This document shows positions 15,532 through 25,154 of a DNA stretch of 62,633 nt, one piece after another. The notes under the pieces were generated by a model. That model was not told where the DNA came from. It worked only from the letters and a program-made list of their open reading frames with translations, and did not search any database. Numbering within the stretch: the first letter of the stretch is position 1; each line of letters begins with the position of its first letter. The DNA is taken from contig NZ_JAPDOD010000010.1 in NCBI RefSeq assembly GCF_027587205.1, positions 1 to 62,633 of the forward strand, in the 5' to 3' direction. Source of the stretch: Solirubrobacter ginsenosidimutans. GTDB taxonomy: Bacteria; Actinomycetota; Thermoleophilia; Solirubrobacterales; Solirubrobacteraceae. Made by a program: the position numbers and the translations under genes.

Positions 15532-17934
15532 TCACGGCCGCAACACGGCGATGAAGATCCAGCGGGCCTTGGCTGAGGTCCGGTATTTGAAGTCTCCACG
15601 GCGCGCGCCGTGCTGGAGTGTGCCGCGAATCACGCCGTTGCGCGCTGCGCGCACCTGTCGGACACCGGTCCCCGCCCGAGCGGTGAAGCGCGCGCTTCGG
15701 TGCGTTGGCACGCGGAGAAGAAATTGACCGTCGGACCGGCGCGCGACAATGTGGCGGACACTCAACTCACGTTCCGGGGCCGGTGACTCCATCGTATTCG
15801 GAGAGGGCTCCGCGGCTGGCGGTGCTGCCGACACTGCGGGCACCTCGTCGCGCGGTACGACCGCGTTCGGCGCTAGCTCCGGCGCCGGGTTGGAGGCGAC
15901 GATGTCGAGGCGCGCCGTATTCGTCGCGTCGAACGTGTACCCGGGCGGCGGGACTTCCGTGAACTCGCCGTCGCGCGGACCGCTGTGCAGGCGTGCGCGT
16001 CCTCCGAACGGAAGCGCCACGTCGATGACCGGTTCGAGACGACCGGCCAGCGCCGCCGGGAGCGTCGTGGTCAGGCGGCTGCGATCGTCGCCACCGACGT
16101 GCGGTCGATAGATCCCGTCTGCGGTTTGCCGGAACGTGCTCCCCGACCACAGTTCGCCCCGCACGACCTCGAGCACGCCGTCGTTTTCGAAGGGGACCGA
16201 CCACGCCACGGTGGTACTCGATGCGCCCTTGCGCACCACACCAGCATTGAAGATCAGCGTGTCCGTACCACCGACGATCGAAGACGTTCCATCGACCAGG
16301 AACATGCCCTCATTGCGCATGTGGGCGCGTCCGCCAAGCGTCAAGGACTGCCCAGGCGTGAGCGTCACCGTTCCGAGGTTGTGCAGGGTCGCGTTCGCGA
16401 GCGACACGCTGCCGGTGATGTGCGCCGCAACGTCCCTCCCAAGCCGGAGGACGCCGGTCATCGCGACCGAACCACCCGACCACTCGAACTCCTCGGTCAC
16501 GTCAAAGCGCCCAGCCCCTCCCAACGCACCTCCGGTGAGGTTGAGCCGATCAACGGTCACCTGCCCATTCACCCGCAGCGCGGCGCCGGTGATCACGATC
16601 GGTCCGTGCAAGGTGTTGGCCTGCAGAGTGGTGCTGCCCGCGGTGAAGGTGATCGCGCCGGCGCCGGCCGCCGTGTAGGCGCCGGTGTTGATCGCGCCCG
16701 TCGGCGAGCCGCCGGTGAGATAGAACGGGCCCTCGGGGGTTGAGAGCTCGCCGTCGTTGTCAAGCGCGACCCGCAGGAACGCCGGGGTGCTCCCGGCGAC
16801 GTGGGTGATGCTGCCGCTGTTGTGGATCTCCGCCCCGCCCTGGCCCGACAGATCGCTGTTGCTGTCCAGCCGCAGCGTCCCGGCCACCTCCAAGCGCCCG
16901 GCCAACACCGCCGAGGAACCCGCGACCTCCGCCAGCGCGCCCGACGCGATCGTCGCCCCGCCCGCCGCATTCAGCGTCCCGCCGCTCCAATTCAACGAAC
17001 CCGTGACCGAGATCGCCCCATCGGCCTGCAGCGCGCCGCCGGCCAGGTTGACGGTGCCGGGCAGCGTGAGATCGCCGGCGACGCTCAACGAGCCAGAGAC
17101 GAACAACGGCGCCGTGAACGTCGTCGAGCCGCCGAGCACCCGCAGCGCGGCGCCGGTGATCACGATCGGTCCGTGCAAGGTGTTGGCCTGCAGAGTGGTG
17201 CTGCCCGCGGTGAAGGTGATCGCGCCGGCGCCGGCCGCCGTGTAGGCGCCGGTGTTGATCGCGCCCGTCGGCGAGCCGCCGGTGAGATAGAACGGGCCCT
17301 CGGGGGTTGAGAGCTCGCCGTCGTTGTCAAGCGCGACCCGCAGGAACGCCGGGGTGCTCCCGGCGACGTGGGTGATGCTGCCGCTGTTGTGGATCTCCGC
17401 CCCGCCCTGGCCCGACAGATCGCTGTTGCTGTCCAGCCGCAGCGTCCCGGCCACCTCCAAGCGCCCGGCCAACACCGCCGAGGAACCCGCGACCTCCGCC
17501 AGCGCGCCCGACGCGATCGTCGCCCCGCCCGCCGCATTCAGCGTCCCGCCGCTCCAATTCAACGAACCCGTGACCGAGATCGTGGAGTCGGCTCTGAATT
17601 CCCCTCCCAGCAGCTCCACGTCGGCTACGACTGCGAAGCCGGCCCGGAGGCTTGCAACGATCCTGAGGCGACGAGTGCCTTCGATTGAGGCCACGGTGAC
17701 GGCGGTCGACACGGTGATCGGAGCGCCATCGCCGAGGCAGACCTGATCGGTCGCATCGGGGATTCTCCCGCCGGACCAGTTAGCCGGTGTGCTCCAGTCG
17801 CCGGCGGTGGCGGCGATGAACGTCGCCGTGCACGCGGTTTGGTCAGGAAGTGCGCGAGCCTGCGCAGCATCGGGAAGGAGCAGCGCCAAGCCTGCGGCCA
17901 GAGTACAAAGCCCGATCGGGAGACGGCTGACCAT
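15532..17934 (-). CDS. Secreted beta-repeat surface protein (800 aa)
   Basis: An N-terminal signal peptide (MVSRLPIGLCTLAAGLALLL...AQA) leads to a CTATF-x-AATAGDWSTPANWS module and then Gly/Thr/Ala-rich repeats such as GSLNWSGGTLNAAGG and HNSGSITHVAGST, the pattern of right-handed parallel beta-helix or autotransporter-like stalks. Two copies of a 149-residue unit are encoded by a perfect 446-bp DNA duplication. The Pro-rich segment near residue 690 leads to a conserved C-terminal module (DGQFLLRV ... GVIRGTLQHGARRGDFKYR) that also ends the protein at 25155. No LPXTG sorting signal is seen. Role is probably adhesion or surface interaction. It is divergent from the Rhs gene, inside the mobile element. 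Confidence 0.85.
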   Translation of the reverse strand: MVSRLPIGLCTLAAGLALLLPDAAQARALPDQTACTATFIAATAGDWSTPANWSGGRIPDATDQVCLGDGAPITVSTAVTVASIEGTRRLRIVASLRAGFAVVADVELLGGEFRADSTISVTGSLNWSGGTLNAAGGATIASGALAEVAGSSAVLAGRLEVAGTLRLDSNSDLSGQGGAEIHNSGSITHVAGSTPAFLRVALDNDGELSTPEGPFYLTGGSPTGAINTGAYTAAGAGAITFTAGSTTLQANTLHGPIVITGAALRVLGGSTTFTAPLFVSGSLSVAGDLTLPGTVNLAGGALQADGAISVTGSLNWSGGTLNAAGGATIASGALAEVAGSSAVLAGRLEVAGTLRLDSNSDLSGQGGAEIHNSGSITHVAGSTPAFLRVALDNDGELSTPEGPFYLTGGSPTGAINTGAYTAAGAGAITFTAGSTTLQANTLHGPIVITGAALRVNGQVTVDRLNLTGGALGGAGRFDVTEEFEWSGGSVAMTGVLRLGRDVAAHITGSVSLANATLHNLGTVTLTPGQSLTLGGRAHMRNEGMFLVDGTSSIVGGTDTLIFNAGVVRKGASSTTVAWSVPFENDGVLEVVRGELWSGSTFRQTADGIYRPHVGGDDRSRLTTTLPAALAGRLEPVIDVALPFGGRARLHSGPRDGEFTEVPPPGYTFDATNTARLDIVASNPAPELAPNAVVPRDEVPAVSAAPPAAEPSPNTMESPAPERELSVRHIVARRSDGQFLLRVPTHRSARFTARAGTGVRQVRAARNGVIRGTLQHGARRGDFKYRTSAKARWIFIAVLRP
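16570..17015. repeat. 446-bp direct repeat, copy A
   Basis: Appears base-for-base identical to 17137-17582 (offset 567 bp), with sharp divergence at both ends (after GAGATCG the copies differ). It lies in frame within the secreted repeat protein. Identity without synonymous drift points to recent duplication or gene conversion. Confidence 0.9.
17137..17582. repeat. 446-bp direct repeat, copy B
   Basis: Second copy of 16570-17015. The 121 bp between the copies encodes a unique strand region (LGGSTTFTAPLFVSGSLSVA and following). Recombination between copies would delete 189 residues in frame. Confidence 0.9.
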
Positions 17935-18100
17935 TGAAGGCGAAATCTTTCACGCCAGGGGAGCGTTGCCATCAAACATCTGTCCAGCGGCAGCACGGAC
18001 GAGAGAAAACGCGCACGTTCAGCCGCACGTTGAAGGATCTTCACTCCAATGGACGGATGTCCGATGGCTTCATCGGGCGGTCATCGAAGAGATTGCGTCC

Positions 18101-21100
18101 ATGCACCATCGCCGGGTCCTGGTGCGCTGGGCTCGGTGGTCTGTGGCGAGCCTAGCGCTGATCGCGTTGTCGACAGCTCCGTCTGCGGCGGCGCCGAAGC
18201 GCTTGCCCGATCTCGCACCGTCCGCCCCTGCGTGGACATCCTCGGCCGACAAGCTCGCGCTCAAGCTCACCATTCGGAATCGAGGGAAGAGCGCGGCCAA
18301 GCGGACGACATTGGAGATCGCACTCAGCACCGACGCGACCCGTGACAAGAAGGACACGCGGCTTGGCGCTCCGTCGGCGGTAAAGGCACTGGCAGCCGGC
18401 AAGACGGCCCGGATCTCCGCGGCCGTCGCGATTCCGCCGAGCATGGGCGCTGGGAGCTACCGGGTACTCGCATGCATCGACCCGGGCGGCAAGCAGCGTG
18501 AGACGAATGAGCGCAACAACTGCGTCGCCGCGGCCCGCGCGCTCACGATCGCCGCCAAGCCGCCGCTCAACGGCCCGCCTCTGGAACCGGGCTCACCGTT
18601 CCCGCTGCCAGGCCCCGCGCCCGCGCCGGATCCGACAGCAACACCCACGCCGACGCCGACGCCGACCGCGATCGCCACGGCGACCGCGACCGCGACCGCG
18701 ACGGCGACGGCAACTGCCACGGCGACGGTCACGGCAACTGCGACCGCGACGCCGACAGTCACGGCAACTGCGACCGCGACCCCGACGCCGACGGTCACGG
18801 CAACTGCGACCGCGACCGCGACCGCGACGCCGACAGTCACGGCAACTGCCACGGCGACGGCAACCGCAACCGCGACCGCGTCGCCGACCGCCACGGCCAC
18901 CGCGTCGGCGACGCCTACCGGCATCCCAGACACGGTCATCACCTCTGGCCCGTCGGGCGCGGTGACTGCCGATTCGTTGACGTTCGCCTTCTCGTCCGAT
19001 CAACCGGGCGCGCAGTTCGAGTGTCGGCTCGGCACGACGACGTTGTTCACGCCGTGCACGTCTCCAGCGCGCTACGACGATCCCCCAGCCGGCGCATACG
19101 CCTTCGAGGTGCGTTCACACAATGCGTTCGGCGTCGATGCGACGCCGGCACGGCGTGATCTCGTCATCACGCGGCCGGCGCCCGCGCCCGGGCCAGAACT
19201 CACCCCGCCGCCGGACCCGGCGCAACAGGCGCCGCCCCTGCCGCAGGACGAACCGACGTCGTTTGGCGAGTCGATCACGTTCCTTTACGATGGCGCAGCG
19301 GCGCCGCAGAAGGACGTCGAACCCGGCGCGATCACGCAGTCGCGGGGCTCAGTCTTGCGGGGCTGCGTCCATACCCGCCTGGGAAGCCCGGTGTCCGGCG
19401 CCCGAGTGAGCATCGTCGAGCGGCCGGAGTTCGGCTACTCCGCGACGCGGGAGGACGGCTGCTTCGACCTTGCGGTCGACGGCGGCGGCACGACCGTCGT
19501 ACGCGTGGAGCGGGAAGGCTACATAGCCTCCCAGAGGACGCTCTCACCGGGCTGGGAGGTCGCCGATCGCGTGGAGGACATCGTCGTCGTGCCCTACGAC
19601 ACAGTCGCCAACGAGATCCGACTCGACGACAGCACGAGCACGCAGGTCGCCGTCGCGAGCGAAGTAAACGACAGTTCCGGCTCCCGTCGAGCGACCTTGA
19701 TGTTCGACCCGGGCACGGAAGCCACAATGGAGTTGCCGAACGGTGATGAACGTCCCCTAACGGACTTGCGTGTCCGCGCCACCGAGTTCACGATCGGTGC
19801 CACCGGCGAGAACGCGATGCCAGGGACACTTCCTCCGACGTCTGCCTACACGTACGCCGTTGAGTTCAGCGTCGATCAGGCGGTCAAGGCGGGTGCGGAG
19901 ACGGTGCGCTTCGACAAGCCGGTCGCCACGTACGTCGAAAATCTCAATCACATGCCGGTTGGCGCCAAGGTTCCGGTCGGCTATTACGACCGCGAGGCAG
20001 GTGTGTGGAAGGCCGAGCGCGACGGTCGCGTGATCAAGCTGATCGCCGAGTCCGGTGGACGCGCGTTGGTGGACACCGACGGCGACGGCACGCCCGACAA
20101 TACCGGCGTCGACGACGGCGAGCGCGCCCGTCTTGCCGCTGCCTACGAACCCGGCCAAGAGCTCTGGCGGGTCGAGGTCAATCACTTCAGCCCCTACGAC
20201 TACAACTACCCCTACGGCCTATCCGGAGATGCCGTCATGCCGCCCGGGTCGGTCACAGGGCCAGCGCAGGATGGCGCCTGTGACACCAGCGGGTCCGTCA
20301 TCGGCTGCACGGACCAAAGCCTGGGCGAGGTGGTTCCCATCCAGGGCACAGACCTTTCGCTGAACTACAACAGCACCCGTGTGCCGGGTCGCGTCGAGCA
20401 GCGAACCATCGAAGTTCCCGTCACACCGACTGCGGTTCCCGGAAGCTTGGAGTCGGTCGACGTCGACGTTGAGGTGGCCGGCAGGACAACGCGCCGTACG
20501 TTCGGGACGACGCCCAACCAGCGCTACGCCTTCGTGTGGGACGGGCTGGACTTGTACGGGCGCCCGGTAGTTGGACGCCGCACGGCGACGGTGACCGTCA
20601 CGTACAACTACGCGCTCGTCTACTACGCGACGCGTGAGGAGTTCGACCGCAGCTTTGCCAACGCGGCCGCCATCGACCTGCGCCGGACGTACGCGTCCGG
20701 GCGCAACACCGCGGCAGTGCAGCGCTCGTTCCAGGTGGACATCGGCATCAATGACGCCCGCAACGCCGGGCTCGGCGGTTGGACGCTCGACGCGCTACAG
20801 GCGTATGACCCGGCGACCCGGACTCTGCAACTGGGCACCGGCGAGCGCCGTTCGCTGGCGACCGATCCGACGCTGGCGACGCTCCGCCGCGTGGTCGGCA
20901 CGGGACAGAGCGGCACGACCGGAGACGGCGGTGCTGCCCTGGACGCTCGGCTGACCTCCTTGCAGGCAATGGCGACGACCTCCGACGGGGGACTCCTGAT
21001 CGCCGATGCGAGCGCGAACCGCGTGCGCCTCGCGCGACCGGGCGGCACGATCCAGACGATCGCTGGTACCGGTACGTACGGCTCCACTGGTGATGGCGGC

Positions 21101-24100
21101 GCGGCGCCGGCGGCCCGGCTCGCCGCTCCTGCCGGCGTCGCGGTGATGCTCGACGGCAGCGTCCTGATCGCCGACACCGGCGCCAACCGGGTCCGCAGGG
21201 TCGACACTGCGGGAACGATCCGGACGTTCGCCGGCGGCGGCACGCCCGCGACGGGCATCGGTGACGGCGGACCGGCGAACGCGGCCCGCCTCGTGCGGCC
21301 GACCGGGCTCGCGGTCGGCGCCGACGGCACGGTCTACGTCGCGGAGTCCGGGGCCGACCGGGTGCGTCGCGTCGGGCCCGACGGCACGATATCGACGCTT
21401 GCCGGTACCGGCGAACCCGGTTTCAGCGGCGACGGCGGGGCAGCGGCGGTCGCGCAGCTCAACGAGCCCAACGCCGTGGCGGCGGACCTCGACGGAACGG
21501 TGTACATCGCCGATTCGCGCAATGACCGCGTGCGCCGTGTCGGCGCCGACGGGACGATCACGACGCTGGCCGGCGGCTCGTCCGCGGCGAACGCCGGGGA
21601 CGGCGCCGACCCACTGAATGCGCGCATCGACACGCCGATCTCGCTCGCGATCGATCGGCAGTCCGGCGACCTGTTCGTCGCGGGCCGCGGCGACGGGCTG
21701 GTGCGGCAGATCCAGCCCGGCGGCGGCATCGCGACCGTCGCCGGCGGCGGCGACGCCAGCCCCAACGACTCCCAGCCCGCACTGCGCACCCGCTTCAGCA
21801 ACCTGCGCGCGGTGGCCATCACCGCGGATGGGACGCTCTACTACGGCGACGAGGGGTCGCTACGCGTGTGGCGCCAGACCCCGCTGCTGGAGGGCTTCCG
21901 CGGCGGCGCCTTCGCCGTTCCCGACAGCGACGGAAGCCTGCTCTACGTCTTCGACGCCGCCGGGCGACATCTCCGCACTCTCAACGCGGAGAGCAACACG
22001 ACGCTTCTCTCGTTCGGCTACGACGCCCGCGGCCTCCTGACCACCGTTCGCGACGTGAACGACAACGTGGTCACGATCGAGCGCGCGTCCGACGGCACGC
22101 CCACCGCGATCGTCTCGCCCGGCGGGCAGCACACCGGGTTGACCCTGGACGCAAACGGGTGGCTGTCGAAGATCGCCAACGACGCCGGCGGCGAGTTCGA
22201 GATCGGCTCCACCGGCAGTGGCCTCATCACCCGCTTCCGCAGCCCGGCGGGCCGGACGTCGACGTACGACTTCGACGACGGCGGCCGCGTCATCGCAGCC
22301 CACAACGCGGCCGGCGGCGTGAAGCGACTCGAGCGCATCCCCGGGCCGGCGAACGGAGCGAGCGTGCGCGTAACCGGCGTCGAAGGCGACGTGACGACGT
22401 ACACCCGCGAGCAGCTCGATTCCGCCACGGCCAGCCCGCTGCTCCAGGCGACGGTCGCCGGACGGGCGCAGAGCGCGATGCGCACGACCGTCCAGCGAGC
22501 CGGCGAGAAGCCGCTCGTAACCATCGCGCGCAGCGACGGGAGCTCGACCGTGACGTTCCCCGACGGCACGGTCTCGGAGCGTCTCAACACGCCCGACCCC
22601 CGCTGGGGCATGCTCGCGCCGGTTCCCGGGCGCTCGCGTACGACGACGCCGGACGGGCGCGTCAGCACAGCAGAGGTGACCCGGACGGTCACGCTCGCCG
22701 CTTCGGACGATCCGACGTCGCTGAGGACGCTGACGGAGAACCAGACGGTCGAGGGGCGGACGTCGCAGATCCGCTACGACCGTGCGGCACGCCGGACAGA
22801 GTCCGTGGCGCCGACGGGGCGAGTCACGCGCCGCTACTACGACGCGCGCGACCGCCTCATCCGGCTCGAGCTGCCCGGAAGCACCATCCCGCGGGAGTAC
22901 AGCTACGACGAACATGGGTCGCTCGCGCGCGTAGCCCAAGGGGCCCGCGAGACGACCTACGGATATGACGACCGACAGCGCGTCGTGTCGCAGCGCGACG
23001 GACTCGGCGCCGAGGCGACGTTCGCATACAACCGCCTCGATGAGATCACCGCGATGACACGGCCGGGCGGCGCAACGTACCGCACTGAGTACGACGCCGA
23101 CGGATTCGAGACGGCAATCGAGGTGCCCGGTGGCCCGCGCTACGTCCACGAACGCGGCCCGTTGGGCGAGATCGCGAGCGAGACACTTCCCGATGCAGCG
23201 AAGACGACCTTCGCTCACGCGCTCGACGGCGCGTCGACGGTGAGACGCCTGCAGTCTGGCGCCGAGATCGCGACGACGTACGACGCACTGCGCCGCCCGA
23301 TCTCCACCACCTCGTCCGGCGGCACGACCACGACCGGTTGGACCGATGCCCATCAGATCGGATCCCTCACCCGTACCACTCCCGGGGGGCAGGCGAGCGG
23401 CGTCGCATACACCTACGACGGCACGTTGATCGTCGGCGGCCAGCTCACCGGCCCAACGGCGGCGACCGCCGCGTACGACTTCGGCGACGACTTCGAGCTC
23501 GACGGCACGACCCTCGAGGTGGGCGACGACAAGCAGGCGATCCCGCTCTCACGCGACGGCGACGGTGAGCTCTCGCTGATCGGCCCGTTTTCGATCACCC
23601 GCAGCACCGCGACTGGACTCACATCACGCATCGACGACGGACAGCGCCGGGTCGAATTCGGCTTCGACGGCTACGGGCGCGAGACCTCTCGGACGGGAAC
23701 GATCGCTGGCGGGGTCCGCTTCACGGCACAGCGCGAGTACGACGCAGAGAACCGGCTCACCCGGCGCACTACCACAATCGGCGTAGGCACCGAGGACCTC
23801 CGGTACTTCTATCGAGCCGACCGGCGGTTGGACCGCGTCGAGCTCGACGGTGCGGTGAGCGAGCGCTACGCGTTCGATGTCCGCGGGAACCGGACGAGCG
23901 CTGAGGCCGGCGCGAAGACGCATTCGGCCTCTTTCGACGCCCGCGATCGCGTCATCACGCTCGACGGGCACGCCGTCGGTTACGACGCCGACGGACGCCT
24001 GCTCTCACGGCCCGGGCTGTCGCTGACGCACGCCGCGACCGGCGAGCTCGTCAAGGCCGTGACCTCCGCTGGTGAGACGTCCTACCAATACGACGCACTC

Positions 24101-25117
24101 GATCGCCGCATCGCGCGCACCACGAGCGCTGGCACGACCCGGTACTACTACGCGAGCCCGGCCGGCCTGTCCCCGAGCGCGGTGCGGCTCGCGGACGGCA
24201 CGTTCGTCGGGCTTCGCTACGACGCCGCAGGCACGCTGATCGCGCTCGAGCGCGGAGGCCATCGCTACTTCGTGGAGACGGACCCGGTCGGTACACCCAC
24301 GGCTGTGTTCGACGATTCCGGCGCGGTGGTCAAGCGGATCCGGCGCAGTGCCTACGGAGAGCTGTTGACGGACACGATGCCCAACTTCGAGGTCCCGATC
24401 GGCTTCGCAGGCGGGATCGACGACCCGCAGACCGGGCTGACCCGCTTCGGGCTGCGCGACTACGACTCCGTGATCGGCGCGTTCACCGCTCCCGACCCGG
24501 CTGGGCTCGCGGGCGGCGATCTGAACTCGTACGCGTACGCGCTCGGGGACCCGGTCAATACGAGTGACCCCGCCGGAACCGACAGCCTCTCGGACCGCTT
24601 CTCGAGCGGTGCCGCGACGGTGGGCGGCTGGGTTGGCGACGGCGTCCAGAGCGGCACGGACTGGGTCCTCGACGCGCTGCCGGACAGTGCGTGCGTCGGT
24701 GGGAGCGGCTACGCCGGACCGGGCGCGGGGGCCAAGCTGTGCGTCGGCACGGATGGCATCGGCGGGTGCATCGAGGTCGGGCTCGGCGCCGGAGGAGGCG
24801 TCGAAGTCGGCGCCGACGGGCTGCCCGGCAATACAGTTGGCGTCTCGGCCGAGGGGACGCTCGGCCTCGCCAACGGCGGGGTCGGTGGTGCATACGACTT
24901 CGACTGCGGCGAGACCACCTGGGACGGATCGGTGGGTGTCGGAACACCATGCGGCCCGAGCGTCAGCATGAGCGGGGACCTGTCTGGCTCCTGCTCGTTC
25001 GAAGGGGATAAGAAGAACAGCAAGACCAAGAAGAAGAGCAAGGGCGGCGGGTCCAAGAACAAGAAAGGGCTCGAAGGCGCCGTCAAAGCCCGCAGCTGCT
25101 ACTCGAAGCAATGGTGA
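18101..25117 (+). CDS. Secreted NHL/YD-repeat Rhs-family giant protein
   Basis: A 2338-aa protein. Signal peptide (residues 1-31), CARDB-like domain (PDLAPSAPAWTSSADKLALK), a Thr/Ala/Pro low-complexity linker (about 180-275), an Ig-like domain (DTVITSGPSGAV...), a carboxypeptidase-regulatory-like domain (VLRGCVHTRLGSPVSGARVS), NHL beta-propeller repeats (GDGGAALDARL-type, about 930-1250), then YD repeats typical of Rhs shells (YDARGLLTTV, YDEHGSLARV). The Rhs core end is FGLRDYDSVIGAFTAPDPAG followed by a roughly 200-residue unique C-terminus rich in Gly and Lys with several cysteines, where polymorphic toxins carry the effector. I cannot identify an enzymatic motif there, and no immunity gene follows within 37 bp. 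It is probably exported and may act on neighbouring cells. Confidence 0.88.
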   Translation: MHHRRVLVRWARWSVASLALIALSTAPSAAAPKRLPDLAPSAPAWTSSADKLALKLTIRNRGKSAAKRTTLEIALSTDATRDKKDTRLGAPSAVKALAAGKTARISAAVAIPPSMGAGSYRVLACIDPGGKQRETNERNNCVAAARALTIAAKPPLNGPPLEPGSPFPLPGPAPAPDPTATPTPTPTPTAIATATATATATATATATATVTATATATPTVTATATATPTPTVTATATATATATPTVTATATATATATATASPTATATASATPTGIPDTVITSGPSGAVTADSLTFAFSSDQPGAQFECRLGTTTLFTPCTSPARYDDPPAGAYAFEVRSHNAFGVDATPARRDLVITRPAPAPGPELTPPPDPAQQAPPLPQDEPTSFGESITFLYDGAAAPQKDVEPGAITQSRGSVLRGCVHTRLGSPVSGARVSIVERPEFGYSATREDGCFDLAVDGGGTTVVRVEREGYIASQRTLSPGWEVADRVEDIVVVPYDTVANEIRLDDSTSTQVAVASEVNDSSGSRRATLMFDPGTEATMELPNGDERPLTDLRVRATEFTIGATGENAMPGTLPPTSAYTYAVEFSVDQAVKAGAETVRFDKPVATYVENLNHMPVGAKVPVGYYDREAGVWKAERDGRVIKLIAESGGRALVDTDGDGTPDNTGVDDGERARLAAAYEPGQELWRVEVNHFSPYDYNYPYGLSGDAVMPPGSVTGPAQDGACDTSGSVIGCTDQSLGEVVPIQGTDLSLNYNSTRVPGRVEQRTIEVPVTPTAVPGSLESVDVDVEVAGRTTRRTFGTTPNQRYAFVWDGLDLYGRPVVGRRTATVTVTYNYALVYYATREEFDRSFANAAAIDLRRTYASGRNTAAVQRSFQVDIGINDARNAGLGGWTLDALQAYDPATRTLQLGTGERRSLATDPTLATLRRVVGTGQSGTTGDGGAALDARLTSLQAMATTSDGGLLIADASANRVRLARPGGTIQTIAGTGTYGSTGDGGAAPAARLAAPAGVAVMLDGSVLIADTGANRVRRVDTAGTIRTFAGGGTPATGIGDGGPANAARLVRPTGLAVGADGTVYVAESGADRVRRVGPDGTISTLAGTGEPGFSGDGGAAAVAQLNEPNAVAADLDGTVYIADSRNDRVRRVGADGTITTLAGGSSAANAGDGADPLNARIDTPISLAIDRQSGDLFVAGRGDGLVRQIQPGGGIATVAGGGDASPNDSQPALRTRFSNLRAVAITADGTLYYGDEGSLRVWRQTPLLEGFRGGAFAVPDSDGSLLYVFDAAGRHLRTLNAESNTTLLSFGYDARGLLTTVRDVNDNVVTIERASDGTPTAIVSPGGQHTGLTLDANGWLSKIANDAGGEFEIGSTGSGLITRFRSPAGRTSTYDFDDGGRVIAAHNAAGGVKRLERIPGPANGASVRVTGVEGDVTTYTREQLDSATASPLLQATVAGRAQSAMRTTVQRAGEKPLVTIARSDGSSTVTFPDGTVSERLNTPDPRWGMLAPVPGRSRTTTPDGRVSTAEVTRTVTLAASDDPTSLRTLTENQTVEGRTSQIRYDRAARRTESVAPTGRVTRRYYDARDRLIRLELPGSTIPREYSYDEHGSLARVAQGARETTYGYDDRQRVVSQRDGLGAEATFAYNRLDEITAMTRPGGATYRTEYDADGFETAIEVPGGPRYVHERGPLGEIASETLPDAAKTTFAHALDGASTVRRLQSGAEIATTYDALRRPISTTSSGGTTTTGWTDAHQIGSLTRTTPGGQASGVAYTYDGTLIVGGQLTGPTAATAAYDFGDDFELDGTTLEVGDDKQAIPLSRDGDGELSLIGPFSITRSTATGLTSRIDDGQRRVEFGFDGYGRETSRTGTIAGGVRFTAQREYDAENRLTRRTTTIGVGTEDLRYFYRADRRLDRVELDGAVSERYAFDVRGNRTSAEAGAKTHSASFDARDRVITLDGHAVGYDADGRLLSRPGLSLTHAATGELVKAVTSAGETSYQYDALDRRIARTTSAGTTRYYYASPAGLSPSAVRLADGTFVGLRYDAAGTLIALERGGHRYFVETDPVGTPTAVFDDSGAVVKRIRRSAYGELLTDTMPNFEVPIGFAGGIDDPQTGLTRFGLRDYDSVIGAFTAPDPAGLAGGDLNSYAYALGDPVNTSDPAGTDSLSDRFSSGAATVGGWVGDGVQSGTDWVLDALPDSACVGGSGYAGPGAGAKLCVGTDGIGGCIEVGLGAGGGVEVGADGLPGNTVGVSAEGTLGLANGGVGGAYDFDCGETTWDGSVGVGTPCGPSVSMSGDLSGSCSFEGDKKNSKTKKKSKGGGSKNKKGLEGAVKARSCYSKQW
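18636..18935. repeat. Low-complexity GCGACC/ACGGCA repeat tract
   Basis: About 300 bp of alternating ACNGCN codons in the Rhs-type gene encode (TA)n and (TP)n. Short units such as ACGGCAACTGCGACCGCG recur with changes. It forms a stiff or glycosylatable linker between domains and is prone to slippage. Confidence 0.9.
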
Positions 25118-25154
25118 CGGTGCGCGCCTGTTTCGTGAGACGGCTTGAACGCGC

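Noticed and set aside
18636..18935. CRISPR-like array from regular short repeats
   Set aside because: No constant repeat with unique spacers; it is an in-frame Thr/Ala codon repeat.
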